Positions 26,140 to 36,016 of a DNA stretch of 64,000 bases are shown in pieces. The stretch comes from an uncultured Winogradskyella sp. Lineage in GTDB: Bacteria > Bacteroidota > Bacteroidia > Flavobacteriales > Flavobacteriaceae. Position 1 is the first letter of the stretch; each line of letters begins with the position of its first letter. Below the pieces are notes generated by a model that made no database searches, was not told the origin of the DNA, and saw only the letters and a list, made by a program, of their open reading frames with translations. The translations under genes were made by a program, and so were the position numbers. The stretch is from NCBI RefSeq assembly GCF_937958655.1, contig NZ_CALGNH010000033.1, positions 1-64,000 on the forward strand, read 5' to 3'.

Positions 26140-26955
26140 TTATTGATTCCCTAAAATTATTGGCATGCCGCTTTCACCAGAACCAATTATAACCACCTTG
26201 CTGTTTGGTGATTCCGCTAATTTATTAGTAGCTTCTATACCCTTATCCTGTAAAATTTTATCTGTTAACGACGCGCTCAAAATACGGTTAGCATCAGCCT
26301 TACCTTGTGCTTCAATACGTTGTTTGTCTGCTTCTTTAGCTGCAGTAACTAATCTAAACTCGTACTCTAAGGATTCTTGCTCTTGTTTTAATTTTCGCTC
26401 AATAGCATCTTTAATTGTAGGTGGTAACGTAACGTCTCTCACTAACACTTCATTTAATTGTACGTATTGCTTATCAAGTATTTTCTTGGTTTCTTCATAG
26501 ATTTCAACCTGAATAGCATCACGCTTTGTTGAATATAAATCATCTGGTGTGTAGCGTCCAATTACACTTCGTGCCGCACTACGAATTGCTGGCTGAATTA
26601 CACGTTGCAAATAACTTTCTCCTAAAGTTTGGTGTAAATTACCAAGCTTGTTTTGAACCGGCTGATACCATGCTGAAGCATCAATTTGAATCTCAAGACC
26701 GTTAGATGATAGTACTTTCATTTTTTCAAAAAGTTCTTGCTGCCTAACCTCATATACATAAACTTTATTCCATGGCGCAACAATATGAAAACCCTCTCCC
26801 AAAGGGGGCTCATCTGTTACAACTCCACCTCCAAATGTTTTATATAGCACACCAGCTTCACCAGATCCTATGGTTATAGCAGATTTAGCAATTATTACGA
26901 TGGTAAGTATGATTCCTAATAAAATTGGTAAACCAACTTTTGGTAATTTCTCCAT
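26140..26955 (-). CDS. SPFH/prohibitin family membrane protein
   Basis: A 271-residue prohibitin-like protein. One membrane helix at about 9-28, then the SPFH domain with GEAGVLYKTFGGG and IDASAWYQP, then a long charged helix (about 195-245, EQESLEYEFRLVTAAKEADK) that drives oligomer assembly. Prohibitins form large rings that organise membrane domains and modulate proteases. It lies 10 bases after the VWA-like gene in the same direction. Confidence 0.9.
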   Translation of the reverse strand: MEKLPKVGLPILLGIILTIVIIAKSAITIGSGEAGVLYKTFGGGVVTDEPPLGEGFHIVAPWNKVYVYEVRQQELFEKMKVLSSNGLEIQIDASAWYQPVQNKLGNLHQTLGESYLQRVIQPAIRSAARSVIGRYTPDDLYSTKRDAIQVEIYEETKKILDKQYVQLNEVLVRDVTLPPTIKDAIERKLKQEQESLEYEFRLVTAAKEADKQRIEAQGKADANRILSASLTDKILQDKGIEATNKLAESPNSKVVIIGSGESGMPIILGNQ

Positions 26956-26965
26956 GTTTTTGTTT

Positions 26966-28999
26966 TTAAATTAAACCGTTATATTTTCTGATAAACCACT
27001 CCGCAAAAAGGCTTAATACAATTATACCAAGTAGATATTTCCAGTCTATCAAAGGTACAATATTTTTGGTGGTTTTTTGAATGGTTGCGTAGCGATTATC
27101 GTTAAGTAAATCCTTAATCAATACATTTGTCTCTGTACTAAAGTAATTTTTCCCAGAACTCTGATTAGCCAACATTTTTAGTTTATTGATATCTGCATTT
27201 AAAAACTGTTGCTCTACATTATATTCTAAAACCTCAAAACTACCTGAGGCAGAAACTGACTCTGAATTGTGTTTTATTGTAAAGTCATATAAACCCGAAG
27301 GTATTCCGCTTAAATCTACGCGGTAATTTCCATTACTAAGTAACAATGGCACTTGCCTAACGCTATCATCAGCGTTGTGTTTTAACACTATAGTTAACGC
27401 TGCTGAATTATCAAACTCAAAACTCTTATTAAAATACTGAGCGGAAATAACAACATCATCATTACCATTGTAAAATGACTTATAATCAATATTAATACGA
27501 TTTCGTTTTTTATTAGAACTTAGATACTGAACGAGTTTTCCTATGAAATTATCAAAATCATTAAAGCTTTCGGTTTCTAAATAGGTTTGTGCACGCCACC
27601 TCCAAATGCCTTCACCGTTTAATAATGCGTGTTTTGCAGCGCTATCCTCAAATGTAGTAAGTAATGGCTGGCCTGTATCTATACCATTAACCGTTTTAGT
27701 AAGTATATCGTCATTAGGTACTAAAAACTGAATATTTCCAAACTCTGATTGTAAAGGTGGATAATCTTCAAAATTGAGATTATCTATAATAAAAGTGTTG
27801 TAATTTCTATTTAAAGTGGGCTGAAAATCTTCGGATTGATTGGTTATAGTTTGCTTAAAATACGATTGCGAATTGTTGAGTAAATTCCAGTTGGTTGTAT
27901 TGCCTGTTATAGTAAAAGAATTAAGATTTTGTGAAGCAATTGATTTTAAAATAGTACTAAAGTTATTATTAGGCTGATATAAAATAACTAATTGAAAATC
28001 ATTTATTTTAGCTAAATATTCTTTTGGATTTAATATAGAAACACTTCGCTGTTCGTTACTTTCAATAGCCTTTTTCAAAGCTCCTAAATCTGGATGTAAA
28101 CGTTCTGAAACTAAAGCTATATTTGTCTTTTGATCTATAACTTCTACACCAAAATTCTGAACGTTATTGACTTCGTTTTTTTCGTTATTCAGCGCTGTTA
28201 ACTCAACACGGTAGGTTTTTACGCCTACGTTATTTGCTGTTAAAGTTGTTGAAATAATTTCTGATGTTTTATCAGCACTAAATTGAAGTGGTTTTCTAAA
28301 GACTACTGTCTTACCAGACCATATTTTAAGTTCGGTTTTAACAGATGCTTTACCACTGTAATTGGCAATAATTTCTACAGGAAATCTGTTTTTTAAAAAC
28401 ACATAGCGATTAACGTTAAGTTGCTTAATGCTTAAGTCTGAATATACTGTAGAATCACCAAGAATAATTGGGTAAATAGATTGCTTTACTGATTTTGAGA
28501 TATAACCATAATCTGCACCATAGGTTTGGTTACCGTCACTTAAAAGTAGTATTGGCGCTGTTTGATTTGTATATCCTTCTCCAAATTGCTTTAACGCTTT
28601 TGAAATATTAGATTGCCGCTCAGAAAAATCAAGGCTATCTATAGCATTTACGGACTTCCCAAAACTATAAGCTTCAACATTAAAGCGTTTGTTAAGCGCT
28701 GCATTGGTTTTAATTCTTTTTAATACATCTTTAGCATTTTCTTCTTGATTAAGATATTTTATGGATTCTGAGTTGTCTAAAGCAACAACTAATGTTGGCT
28801 TTTCATCGTAATAGGTTTTAGACTCAAACTTAGGATTGACAAGTAATAGCAGTATACCAAAAACAGAAATAAATCTAAGTGCCGAGAGCGTATATCTAAG
28901 GCGAGATGAAACTTTCGATTTATACAAATACTGAAACAGCGCTAATAAAAGCGCTGCAATGCCAGCAATAATAATATATAAAATCGTTTCGTTTTGCAT
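26966..28999 (-). CDS. VWA-like membrane protein
   Basis: A 677-residue membrane protein. Two N-terminal helices (about 5-25 and 38-55) are followed by a von Willebrand A-like domain with a MIDAS start DNSES (D75, S77, S79) and APILLLSDGNQT, then Ig-like or beta domains and a C-terminal helix at about 655-672. The arrangement resembles BatA/aerotolerance-type or YfbK-type proteins of Bacteroidota with unknown ligand. It is followed closely by the SPFH gene, so the two may act together in envelope organisation. Confidence 0.8.
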   Translation of the reverse strand: MQNETILYIIIAGIAALLLALFQYLYKSKVSSRLRYTLSALRFISVFGILLLLVNPKFESKTYYDEKPTLVVALDNSESIKYLNQEENAKDVLKRIKTNAALNKRFNVEAYSFGKSVNAIDSLDFSERQSNISKALKQFGEGYTNQTAPILLLSDGNQTYGADYGYISKSVKQSIYPIILGDSTVYSDLSIKQLNVNRYVFLKNRFPVEIIANYSGKASVKTELKIWSGKTVVFRKPLQFSADKTSEIISTTLTANNVGVKTYRVELTALNNEKNEVNNVQNFGVEVIDQKTNIALVSERLHPDLGALKKAIESNEQRSVSILNPKEYLAKINDFQLVILYQPNNNFSTILKSIASQNLNSFTITGNTTNWNLLNNSQSYFKQTITNQSEDFQPTLNRNYNTFIIDNLNFEDYPPLQSEFGNIQFLVPNDDILTKTVNGIDTGQPLLTTFEDSAAKHALLNGEGIWRWRAQTYLETESFNDFDNFIGKLVQYLSSNKKRNRINIDYKSFYNGNDDVVISAQYFNKSFEFDNSAALTIVLKHNADDSVRQVPLLLSNGNYRVDLSGIPSGLYDFTIKHNSESVSASGSFEVLEYNVEQQFLNADINKLKMLANQSSGKNYFSTETNVLIKDLLNDNRYATIQKTTKNIVPLIDWKYLLGIIVLSLFAEWFIRKYNGLI

Positions 29000-29033
29000 T
29001 AATTACTCTTTGCTTTGTGTAAGCAATAGCAAA

Positions 29034-29780
29034 TTAGGTTAACATCCCTCCATCTACATTCAATGTTTGCCCTGTTACGTAAGCACTTAAGTCACTCGCT
29101 AAAAAGACACATGCATTAGCCACATCTCCTGGCGACCCACCTCTTTTTAAAGGAATTCCTGCTCTCCAGCTTTTTACAGTTACTTCATCTAGCTTAGCTG
29201 TCATCTCTGTTTCTATAAAACCAGGCGCAATAACATTACTCCTTATGTTTCGAGAGCCTAATTCTAAAGCTACGGATTTAGAAAACCCAATAATACCTGC
29301 TTTAGATGCTGCATAATTAGTTTGACCTGCATTTCCTTTTACACCCACAACAGAACTCATATTAATGATAGAGCCTTTGCGTTGTTTAAGCATAGTACGC
29401 TGAACTGCTTTGGTCATATTAAACACGGATTTTAAGTTGACTTCAATAACTTTATCAAAGTCGTCTTCACCCATTCTCATCAGCAAGTTATCCTTTGTAA
29501 TCCCTGCATTATTAATAAGAATATCTATGGAGCCAAAGGCAGCTAATACATCTTCTGCCAATTTTTGAGCTTCATCAAAACTAGCAGCATTACTTTGGTA
29601 ACCAATGGCCTTAATGCCTTTAGCATTTAAGTCGTTTTCTAAAGCTTTTGCTGCATCTACAGAGGAACTGTACGTAAATGCAACGTTAGCACCATGGTCT
29701 GCAAAAACTTCTGCAATTCCTTTTCCAATTCCACGACTAGCACCAGTAATTATGGCTGTTTTTCCTTCTAATAATTTCAT
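29034..29780 (-). CDS. fabG: 3-oxoacyl-ACP reductase
   Basis: A 248-residue short-chain dehydrogenase. The NADP-binding motif TGASRGIGKG is at 12-21, with NNAG near 89-92 and the catalytic triad Ser (NMSSVVG), Tyr and Lys (NYAASKAG). Length and sequence are canonical for FabG, which reduces 3-oxoacyl-ACP in fatty acid elongation. Upstream is the terminator of sucD and downstream, after 34 bases, the VWA-like gene. Confidence 0.94.
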   Translation of the reverse strand: MKLLEGKTAIITGASRGIGKGIAEVFADHGANVAFTYSSSVDAAKALENDLNAKGIKAIGYQSNAASFDEAQKLAEDVLAAFGSIDILINNAGITKDNLLMRMGEDDFDKVIEVNLKSVFNMTKAVQRTMLKQRKGSIINMSSVVGVKGNAGQTNYAASKAGIIGFSKSVALELGSRNIRSNVIAPGFIETEMTAKLDEVTVKSWRAGIPLKRGGSPGDVANACVFLASDLSAYVTGQTLNVDGGMLT

Positions 29781-29844
29781 GATTTATAATAGTTAGTTAG
29801 AATAGTTATTGATATCAAATATACAACGACAAGTTACGACGACA

Positions 29845-29877
29845 TAAAAAAACCTCACAAGATTTTGTAAGGTTTTT
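29845..29877 (-). terminator. Intrinsic terminator after sucD
   Basis: On the minus strand AAAAACCT/AGGTTTTT-type arms (29848-29877, one internal mismatch) close a 4-base loop and continue into a T-run. It lies between sucD and fabG. Confidence 0.8.
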
Positions 29878-29928
29878 AACAGTTTTTACCCAACCTAATT
29901 GGGTATCTTATACTTTTATAATTAAGTA

Positions 29929-29958
29929 TGAGACACTTCGACTGCACTCAGTGTGACA
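29929..29958. repeat. Single hairpin repeat unit downstream of sucD
   Basis: GAGACACTTCGACTGCACTC followed by AGTGTGACA, with a CACT/AGTG hairpin and a terminal TGACA. It is one half of the repeat family seen in the his operon. Confidence 0.65.
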
Positions 29959-29978
29959 CATTACCTATCTATAATAAA

Positions 29979-30851
29979 TTAGCCAAGTACTTCAGCGACT
30001 TTCTTTCCTATTTCAGCAGGTGAATTTACAACATGAATACCACATGAGCTCATAATTTTCTTTTTTGCTTGTGCAGTATCGTCACTACCTCCAACAATTG
30101 CACCAGCATGTCCCATCGTACGACCTGCAGGCGCAGTTTCGCCAGCAATAAAACCTACTATTGGTTTTTTACTTCCACTTGCTTTGTACCAATTAGCAGC
30201 ATCAGCCTCTAATTGCCCACCTATTTCGCCAATCATTACAACAGCTTCTGTTTCTGGGTCATTTATTAAAAGTTCTACAGCTTCTTTAGTCGTTGTACCG
30301 ATAATAGGATCTCCACCAATACCTATAGCTGTTGTAATACCTAAACCTTGTTTTACAACTTGGTCTGCAGCCTCATAAGTTAATGTACCGGATTTTGAAA
30401 CAATACCTACTTTACCAGATTTAAATACAAATCCTGGCATAATACCAACCTTAGCTTCACCTGGCGTAATAACACCTGGGCAGTTAGGACCAACGAGGCG
30501 GCAATCTCTATTTTTTATGTAATCAGCAGCTTTAATCATATCTGCTACAGGAATGCCTTCTGTAATGGTAATAATCACGTTTATACCTGCATCAGCAGCT
30601 TCCATTATAGCATCTGCAGCAAATGCTGGTGGCACAAAAATTATTGTGGTATCAGCACCAACCTTTTCAACAGCTTCAGAAACTGTATTAAAAACTGGTT
30701 TATCTAAATGGGTCTGACCTCCTTTACCTGGCGTAACACCTCCAACAACATTGGTACCATATTCAATCATTTGACTTGCGTGAAAGGTACCCTCACTACC
30801 AGTAAAACCTTGTACTATAATTTTAGAATCTTTATTAACTAAAACGCTCAT
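29979..30851 (-). CDS. sucD: Succinyl-CoA synthetase alpha subunit
   Basis: A 290-residue alpha subunit (ADP- or GDP-forming) of the TCA cycle. The CoA-binding N-terminal half has [10 protein letters not shown] and GGVTPGKGG; the phosphorylated histidine is H248 in [11 protein letters not shown]. The beta subunit gene is not adjacent, which is common in Bacteroidota. A good -7 element lies 43-50 bases upstream and a terminator follows. Confidence 0.96.
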   Translation of the reverse strand: MSVLVNKDSKIIVQGFTGSEGTFHASQMIEYGTNVVGGVTPGKGGQTHLDKPVFNTVSEAVEKVGADTTIIFVPPAFAADAIMEAADAGINVIITITEGIPVADMIKAADYIKNRDCRLVGPNCPGVITPGEAKVGIMPGFVFKSGKVGIVSKSGTLTYEAADQVVKQGLGITTAIGIGGDPIIGTTTKEAVELLINDPETEAVVMIGEIGGQLEADAANWYKASGSKKPIVGFIAGETAPAGRTMGHAGAIVGGSDDTAQAKKKIMSSCGIHVVNSPAEIGKKVAEVLG

Positions 30852-30893
30852 TATATATTTGTGTTTTTAAGTTTGTTGCAATTTTTTGTTGTG

Positions 30894-30901
30894 CAAAAAT
30901 A
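30894..30901 (-). promoter_or_regulatory. Bacteroidota-type -7 promoter element for sucD
   Basis: TATTTTTG on the minus strand matches TAnnTTTG, followed by CAC as often seen in flavobacterial promoters. The sucD start is 43 bases downstream. The -33 region is not clear. Confidence 0.5.
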
Positions 30902-31025
30902 ATAGTTTTGAAACGGATTTACGTGTTCTTTTTAGAATTTTATTTTTGTGCAATAGCATCTATACGTCTTTTATGATCATCTGCTAGTTGACCTATTTTA
31001 AAGCCTGTGATGTACGCTCTAAAAC

Positions 31026-31961
31026 CTAAAAATTCTTAAGTTTCTTAAGGATTTCTGGTATTTTTTTAACGTAAGCTCTATCCTTAAAAAAAGCTCTCGC
31101 TTCTTGTGCTGGTGAACCAAAGTAAGTTTTTCCTTCTTCCGTAGTATGACCTAGACCAGATTGTGCAAATAATACAGTACCTTTTTTAATGGTAATACCG
31201 CTTTTTACTCCAACCTGTCCCCAAATTGTAACATTTTCTTCTACTACAACACAGCCAGCAATTGCAGTGTGTGATGCAATTAAGCATTTTTCACCTAATA
31301 CCGTATCGTGCCCTATTTGTATGTGGTTATCTAATTTAGAACCTTTACCTATTGTAGTATCTCCCGTAACTCCTCTATCTATTGCGCATAATGCACCTAT
31401 ATCAACATCATCTTCAATAATGACTCGACCACCAGAGAGTAATTGATCATAACCTTCTGGTCTATTCTTATAATAAAATGCGCTAGCTCCTAATATGCTT
31501 CCGGCATGTATTGCAACATTATCACCTATAATTGTATCGTCATATATGCTAACATTAGAATGAACTATACAATTTTTTCCAATGGTAACATTATTACCAA
31601 TAAAACAATTGGGTTGAATTACCGTACCTTCACCAATCTTTGCATTAGAAGCAATAGATACATTTGAAGATTTAAAAGGTTTAAAATGACGTGTTAGTTT
31701 ATTAAAATCTCTAAAAGGATCATCAGAAATTAATAGAGCCTTTCCTTCTGGGCAGTCTACCTCTTTATTTATAAGTACAATGGTGGCTGCAGATGCTAAA
31801 GCTTTATCGTAATACTTTGGATGATCCACAAACACAACATCTCCAGGTTCTACAACATGAATTTCATTGATACCTAAAACAGGGAAGTTATCGGCACCTA
31901 TATATTTGCAATCTATTAGATTTGCAATTTCTTGTAAAGCGTATTGACGTGTAAATTTCAT
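31026..31961 (-). CDS. LpxD-like UDP-3-O-acylglucosamine N-acyltransferase paralogue
   Basis: A 311-residue left-handed beta-helix acyltransferase. The N-terminal uridine-binding domain (about 1-95) and hexapeptide repeats from about 100 to 265 follow the LpxD plan; the histidine of IQIGHDTVLG is the expected catalytic base. It is the second LpxD-type gene here, shorter than the one at 34831-35859 and distinct in sequence. It follows efp on the same strand. It might use a different acyl chain or a different nucleotide sugar. Confidence 0.85.
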   Translation of the reverse strand: MKFTRQYALQEIANLIDCKYIGADNFPVLGINEIHVVEPGDVVFVDHPKYYDKALASAATIVLINKEVDCPEGKALLISDDPFRDFNKLTRHFKPFKSSNVSIASNAKIGEGTVIQPNCFIGNNVTIGKNCIVHSNVSIYDDTIIGDNVAIHAGSILGASAFYYKNRPEGYDQLLSGGRVIIEDDVDIGALCAIDRGVTGDTTIGKGSKLDNHIQIGHDTVLGEKCLIASHTAIAGCVVVEENVTIWGQVGVKSGITIKKGTVLFAQSGLGHTTEEGKTYFGSPAQEARAFFKDRAYVKKIPEILKKLKNF

Positions 31962-31962
31962 T

Positions 31963-32025
31963 ATTCAGTTATCAGTTTTTAGCTTCAGTTTACATTCTGC
32001 TTACTGAAAATTGCAACTGAGGATT
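31963..32025. repeat. CAGT-rich intergenic repeat
   Basis: A run of TTCAGTT, ATCAGTT, CTTCAGTTT and CTTACTGAAAATT-like pieces, with ACTGA/TCAGT complementarity, fills the gap between efp and the LpxD paralogue. The design resembles another short flavobacterial intergenic repeat (CAGTTTTCAGT type). Confidence 0.5.
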
Positions 32026-32027
32026 AT

Positions 32028-32594
32028 TTATTCTTTAATACGTTCTTTGTATGTCCCTTTATCTGTTTCAATTTTAATTTTATCACCTTCATTAATAAAT
32101 AAAGGGACGTTTACCGTTGCACCAGTCTCTACAGTAGCAGGTTTTGTGGCGTTTGTAGCCGTATTGCCTTTTACTCCAGGCTCAGTGTGAGTTACTTCTA
32201 AAATAACACTTGCTGGCATATCTACAGATAAAGGCGAATCATCTTCTGTGTTAATTAATACCGTTACAACTTCTCCCTCTTTCATTAAATCTGGCGCATC
32301 TAAAACAGATTTTTGTAATTGAATTTGAGAATAATCTGAAGTGTTCATAAAATGATAGGTGTCACCATCATTATATAGATATTGAAACTTATGGGTTTCT
32401 ACACGTACCTCTTCAATTTTATGACCTGCAGAAAATGTGTTATCTATGACTTTACCTGTTGTAACACTCTTTAGTTTGGTTCTTACAAATGCAGGACCTT
32501 TACCTGGTTTTACGTGTAAAAATTCGATAATTTTAAATATATCATGATTATATCTTATGCATAATCCGTTTCTAATATCTGATGTACTTGCCAT
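32028..32594 (-). CDS. efp: Elongation factor P
   Basis: A 188-residue EF-P that rescues ribosomes at polyproline. The domain I tip is KPGKGPAFVRTKLK; the lysine between the two glycines is the site modified in other groups. The three-domain order and length are normal. It sits inside a lipid A cluster, 54 bases after lpxA, an arrangement conserved in flavobacteria. Confidence 0.95.
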   Translation of the reverse strand: MASTSDIRNGLCIRYNHDIFKIIEFLHVKPGKGPAFVRTKLKSVTTGKVIDNTFSAGHKIEEVRVETHKFQYLYNDGDTYHFMNTSDYSQIQLQKSVLDAPDLMKEGEVVTVLINTEDDSPLSVDMPASVILEVTHTEPGVKGNTATNATKPATVETGATVNVPLFINEGDKIKIETDKGTYKERIKE

Positions 32595-32648
32595 AGTGTT
32601 GTTTGTTCTTGTATTTAGTTACTTCTTAAGATTCCTCGTAAGTAAAGA

Positions 32649-33434
32649 TTAATTTGATTTAAAATACCCTTTCATGATTCCACGATGCGAATTCTTAATA
32701 AATTGAAGAATTTCATCGCGCTCTGGTGTTGCTTCCATTTCTGCTTCTATGATTTCAGCAGCTTGGGTATTATTATAATTTTTTTGATATAATATGCGGT
32801 AGATGTTTTGTATCTCTCTTATTTTTTCGGTAGTGTAACCTCTACGCCTTAAGCCTACGGAATTTATACCAACATAAGATAAAGGCTCTCTTGCCGCTTT
32901 TACATAAGGCGGAACGTCTTTTCTTACTAATGAGCCACCAGTAACAAAAGCATGATTACCTACAGATGCAAACTGATGCACGGCAACCATACCAGCCAAT
33001 ACCACATTATCGCCTATCGTAACATGGCCTGCTAAGGTTGTATTATTAGAGAAAATGCAATAATCTCCAACAAGACAATCGTGAGCAATATGACTGTATG
33101 CCATTATTAAGCAATGTTCACCTATAACGGTCTTCATCTTATCTGTGGTACCTCTATTAATGGTAACACATTCTCTAATGGTTACATTGTTTCCTATTTC
33201 TACTGTAGTATCTTCATCGTTATACTTTAAATCTTGAGGAATAGCAGAAATAACAGCGCCAGGAAAAATATTACAGTTCTTACCGATGCGAGCACCTTCC
33301 ATAATGGTAACGTTACTTCCTATCCATGTACCTTCTCCAATCTTTACATTATTATGTATTGTTGTAAAAGGCTCTATAACAACATTCTTTGCAATCTTTG
33401 CACCTGGGTGTACGTAAGCTAAGGGTTGGTTCAT
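32649..33434 (-). CDS. lpxA: UDP-N-acetylglucosamine acyltransferase
   Basis: A 261-residue LpxA, first step of lipid A synthesis. Beta-helix hexapeptides fill the first 180 residues; the catalytic histidine lies in SHIAHDCLVG, and the C-terminal helical domain begins around VGLRRRGYT. It starts 3 bases after lpxC/fabZ stops, so it is co-transcribed. Confidence 0.95.
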   Translation of the reverse strand: MNQPLAYVHPGAKIAKNVVIEPFTTIHNNVKIGEGTWIGSNVTIMEGARIGKNCNIFPGAVISAIPQDLKYNDEDTTVEIGNNVTIRECVTINRGTTDKMKTVIGEHCLIMAYSHIAHDCLVGDYCIFSNNTTLAGHVTIGDNVVLAGMVAVHQFASVGNHAFVTGGSLVRKDVPPYVKAAREPLSYVGINSVGLRRRGYTTEKIREIQNIYRILYQKNYNNTQAAEIIEAEMEATPERDEILQFIKNSHRGIMKGYFKSN

Positions 33435-33437
33435 ACT

Positions 33438-34844
33438 TTATTTAACTTTTGAAATTTGCGCCATAAGTTCGGCTTCTGCACATAATTTTCCATTTGCATA
33501 AGCATAACCTTGCATATGACAAATACCACGTCTTATTGGCGTTATTAATGAACACTTAAATATTAAGGTATCGCCAGGCATTACTTTTTGTTTAAATTTT
33601 ACGTTATCCATTTTCATGAAGAATGTGAGGTAATTTTCGGGATCTGGCACTGTGCTTAGCACAAGGATTCCGCCTGTTTGCGCCATAGCCTCAACTATTA
33701 AAACACCAGGCATTACTGGTTGCCCTGGGAAATGTCCTTTAAAGAATTCTTCGTTCATGGTAACGTTTTTCATACCTATGACATGACTGTCTGAAAGCTC
33801 ATAAACTTTATCTAATAACAAAAATGGCTGTCTGTGTGGCAGCATATTCATGATTTGATTAACATCCATTAGCGGTGTAGCGTTCAAATCTATTTGTGGT
33901 ACATTATTACGTCTTTCGTTCTTAATAATCTTAGACATTTTTTTTGCAAACTGCGTATTTACAAAATGCCCTGGTTTATTAGCAATAACTTTACCTCTAA
34001 TACGTGTGCCTATTAATGCCAAATCACCCACTACATCTAATAGTTTATGACGTGCAGCTTCATTGGGATGATGCAAGGTTAAGTTATCTAATATGCCATT
34101 AGGTTTTACAGCGATACTCTCTTTATTAAAAGCTACTCTTAGCTTTTCCATAGTTTCTGAAGACAATTCTTTATCTACATAGACTATGGCATTGTTAAGG
34201 TCTCCACCTTTTATTAAACCATTTTCAAGAAGCATCTCAATTTCATGCAAAAAACTAAATGTTCTGGCATCTGCAATTTCGGATTTAAATTCTGAAACTG
34301 AATTCATAGTTGCATTTTGTGTACCAAGTACTTTGGTTCCAAAATCGACCATTGTAGTCACCTTATAACTGTTAGACGGCATCAAAATGATTTCGCTTCC
34401 TGTTGATTCATCTGTATAAGACACTACATCTTTTACCACATACTCTTCCCTAACAGCATCTTGCTCTACAATACCTGCTTTTTCTATAGCTTCTACAAAA
34501 AACTTTGAAGATCCATCCATAATTGGTGGTTCTGAAGCGTTTAGTTCTATTATAGCATTGTCAATATCTAGACCAATTAATGCCGCCAAAACATGTTCGC
34601 AAGTTTGAATGGTAACACCATTTCTCTCCAAGCATGTACCGCGTTGCGTATTGGTAACATAATTGGCATCTGCTTCGATTTTTGGACTTCCTTCTAAATC
34701 GATACGTTCAAATAAAAAGCCGGAATTTTCAGCACCAGGTTTAAATACTAATGCAACATCAGCACCAGTATGTAGACCAACACCTTTTAATGTTACCTCT
34801 TTTTCAATGGTCTTTTGTTTTATTTCTGTCTTAACTATTGCCAT
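33438..34844 (-). CDS. lpxC/fabZ: Fused UDP-3-O-acyl-GlcNAc deacetylase / 3-hydroxyacyl-ACP dehydratase
   Basis: A 468-residue fusion typical of Bacteroidota. LpxC occupies about 1-300: zinc ligands are in TCEHVLAAL and in [14 protein letters not shown]. FabZ occupies about 320-468 with [14 protein letters not shown] and the active site [11 protein letters not shown]. The fusion joins lipid A commitment with fatty acid dehydration, two steps that compete for 3-hydroxyacyl-ACP. Its start overlaps the lpxD stop by 14 bases. Confidence 0.96.
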   Translation of the reverse strand: MAIVKTEIKQKTIEKEVTLKGVGLHTGADVALVFKPGAENSGFLFERIDLEGSPKIEADANYVTNTQRGTCLERNGVTIQTCEHVLAALIGLDIDNAIIELNASEPPIMDGSSKFFVEAIEKAGIVEQDAVREEYVVKDVVSYTDESTGSEIILMPSNSYKVTTMVDFGTKVLGTQNATMNSVSEFKSEIADARTFSFLHEIEMLLENGLIKGGDLNNAIVYVDKELSSETMEKLRVAFNKESIAVKPNGILDNLTLHHPNEAARHKLLDVVGDLALIGTRIRGKVIANKPGHFVNTQFAKKMSKIIKNERRNNVPQIDLNATPLMDVNQIMNMLPHRQPFLLLDKVYELSDSHVIGMKNVTMNEEFFKGHFPGQPVMPGVLIVEAMAQTGGILVLSTVPDPENYLTFFMKMDNVKFKQKVMPGDTLIFKCSLITPIRRGICHMQGYAYANGKLCAEAELMAQISKVK

Positions 34845-35859
34845 TTACTTTCTTTTCTATTTCATTTATATTTTTAACAATCTTCGGCAGATTTTTAAAG
34901 TACACATAAGACTTATTGTAATCTCCGTAAGTTAAGGCTGGTGAGCCTTGTAATACTTCATTATCCTTAACGTGTCTGCCAATACCAGATTGTGCTTGTA
35001 CTTTAACGTTATTCCCAATTGTTAAGTGACCAGCTACACCAACTTGTCCACCAATTTGGCAATTTTCACCAATCTTAGTTGATCCAGCAATACCTGTTTG
35101 TGCTGCTATTACTGTGTTTTTCCCAATTTCCACATTGTGTGCAATCTGTATTTGGTTATCGAGCTTTACACCTCTTCTTATGATTGTAGATCCTAGCGTT
35201 GCTCTATCTATGGTAGTACCAGCACCAATGTCTACAAAATCTTCTAAAATTACATTTCCGATTTGAGGTACCTTAGCATATTCACCTTTTTCATTGGGTG
35301 CAAACCCAAATCCATCAGCACCGATTATTGCTCCAGAGTTTATAACACAATTATGCCCAATAATACAGTCTGAATATACTTTACCTCCTGAAAACACAAT
35401 ACTATTATCACCAATGCTTACATTATCTCCAATATATGAGTTTGGAAAAATCTTTACATTATCTCCTATTGTTACATTATCACCTATATATGCAAATGCA
35501 CCTATATATATATTATTGCCAAGTTTAGCAGAATCTGATATAAAATGAGGTTGCTCTACACCGGTTTTATTAAGCTTTATTTGATTATAATATTCTAATA
35601 GTTTCGTAAAGGCACTATAAGCATTATTAACCTTAATTAAGGTAGTAGTTAAATCTTCCTCTGGTTCAAAATCAGAATTAACTATGGTGATTGATGCTTT
35701 TGTAGTATAGATATAAGCCTTGTATTTAGGGTTGGCTAAAAAAGTTAGTGAACCTTTAGTGCCTTCTTCTATTTTAGCCAGTTTAGATACTTCTGTATTT
35801 GGATCACCAACAATACTACCTTCTAAAATACCTGCAATCTGTTGTGCTGTAAATTTCAT
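34831..35859 (-). CDS. lpxD: UDP-3-O-(3-hydroxymyristoyl)glucosamine N-acyltransferase
   Basis: A 342-residue LpxD of standard length. The N-terminal domain includes [18 protein letters not shown]; hexapeptide repeats run from about 110 to 300, with the catalytic histidine in [10 protein letters not shown], and the C-terminal helix follows. It leads the block lpxD-lpxC/fabZ-lpxA-efp-lpxD paralogue. A -7 element lies 140 bases upstream. Confidence 0.94.
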   Translation of the reverse strand: MKFTAQQIAGILEGSIVGDPNTEVSKLAKIEEGTKGSLTFLANPKYKAYIYTTKASITIVNSDFEPEEDLTTTLIKVNNAYSAFTKLLEYYNQIKLNKTGVEQPHFISDSAKLGNNIYIGAFAYIGDNVTIGDNVKIFPNSYIGDNVSIGDNSIVFSGGKVYSDCIIGHNCVINSGAIIGADGFGFAPNEKGEYAKVPQIGNVILEDFVDIGAGTTIDRATLGSTIIRRGVKLDNQIQIAHNVEIGKNTVIAAQTGIAGSTKIGENCQIGGQVGVAGHLTIGNNVKVQAQSGIGRHVKDNEVLQGSPALTYGDYNKSYVYFKNLPKIVKNINEIEKKVNGNS

Positions 35860-35998
35860 GAGTTTTACTTATTGGTTTTAATTATACATTGACCAAAAGT
35901 TATGCAGACACTGAATGTTCTTAACAATAGACTTTTACAGATTATATATTTTATGTGAGACTGCTTCAATTATGTCGTTTTAAAGTTGGTGGTTTCCG

Positions 35999-36006
35999 CA
36001 AAAATA
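35999..36006 (-). promoter_or_regulatory. Bacteroidota-type -7 element for the lpxD operon
   Basis: TATTTTTG on the minus strand matches TAnnTTTG and would give a 5' leader of about 130 bases before lpxD. It lies next to the HD gene's stop. The -33 part is not recognised. Confidence 0.4.
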
Positions 36007-36016
36007 GAAAAAATAA

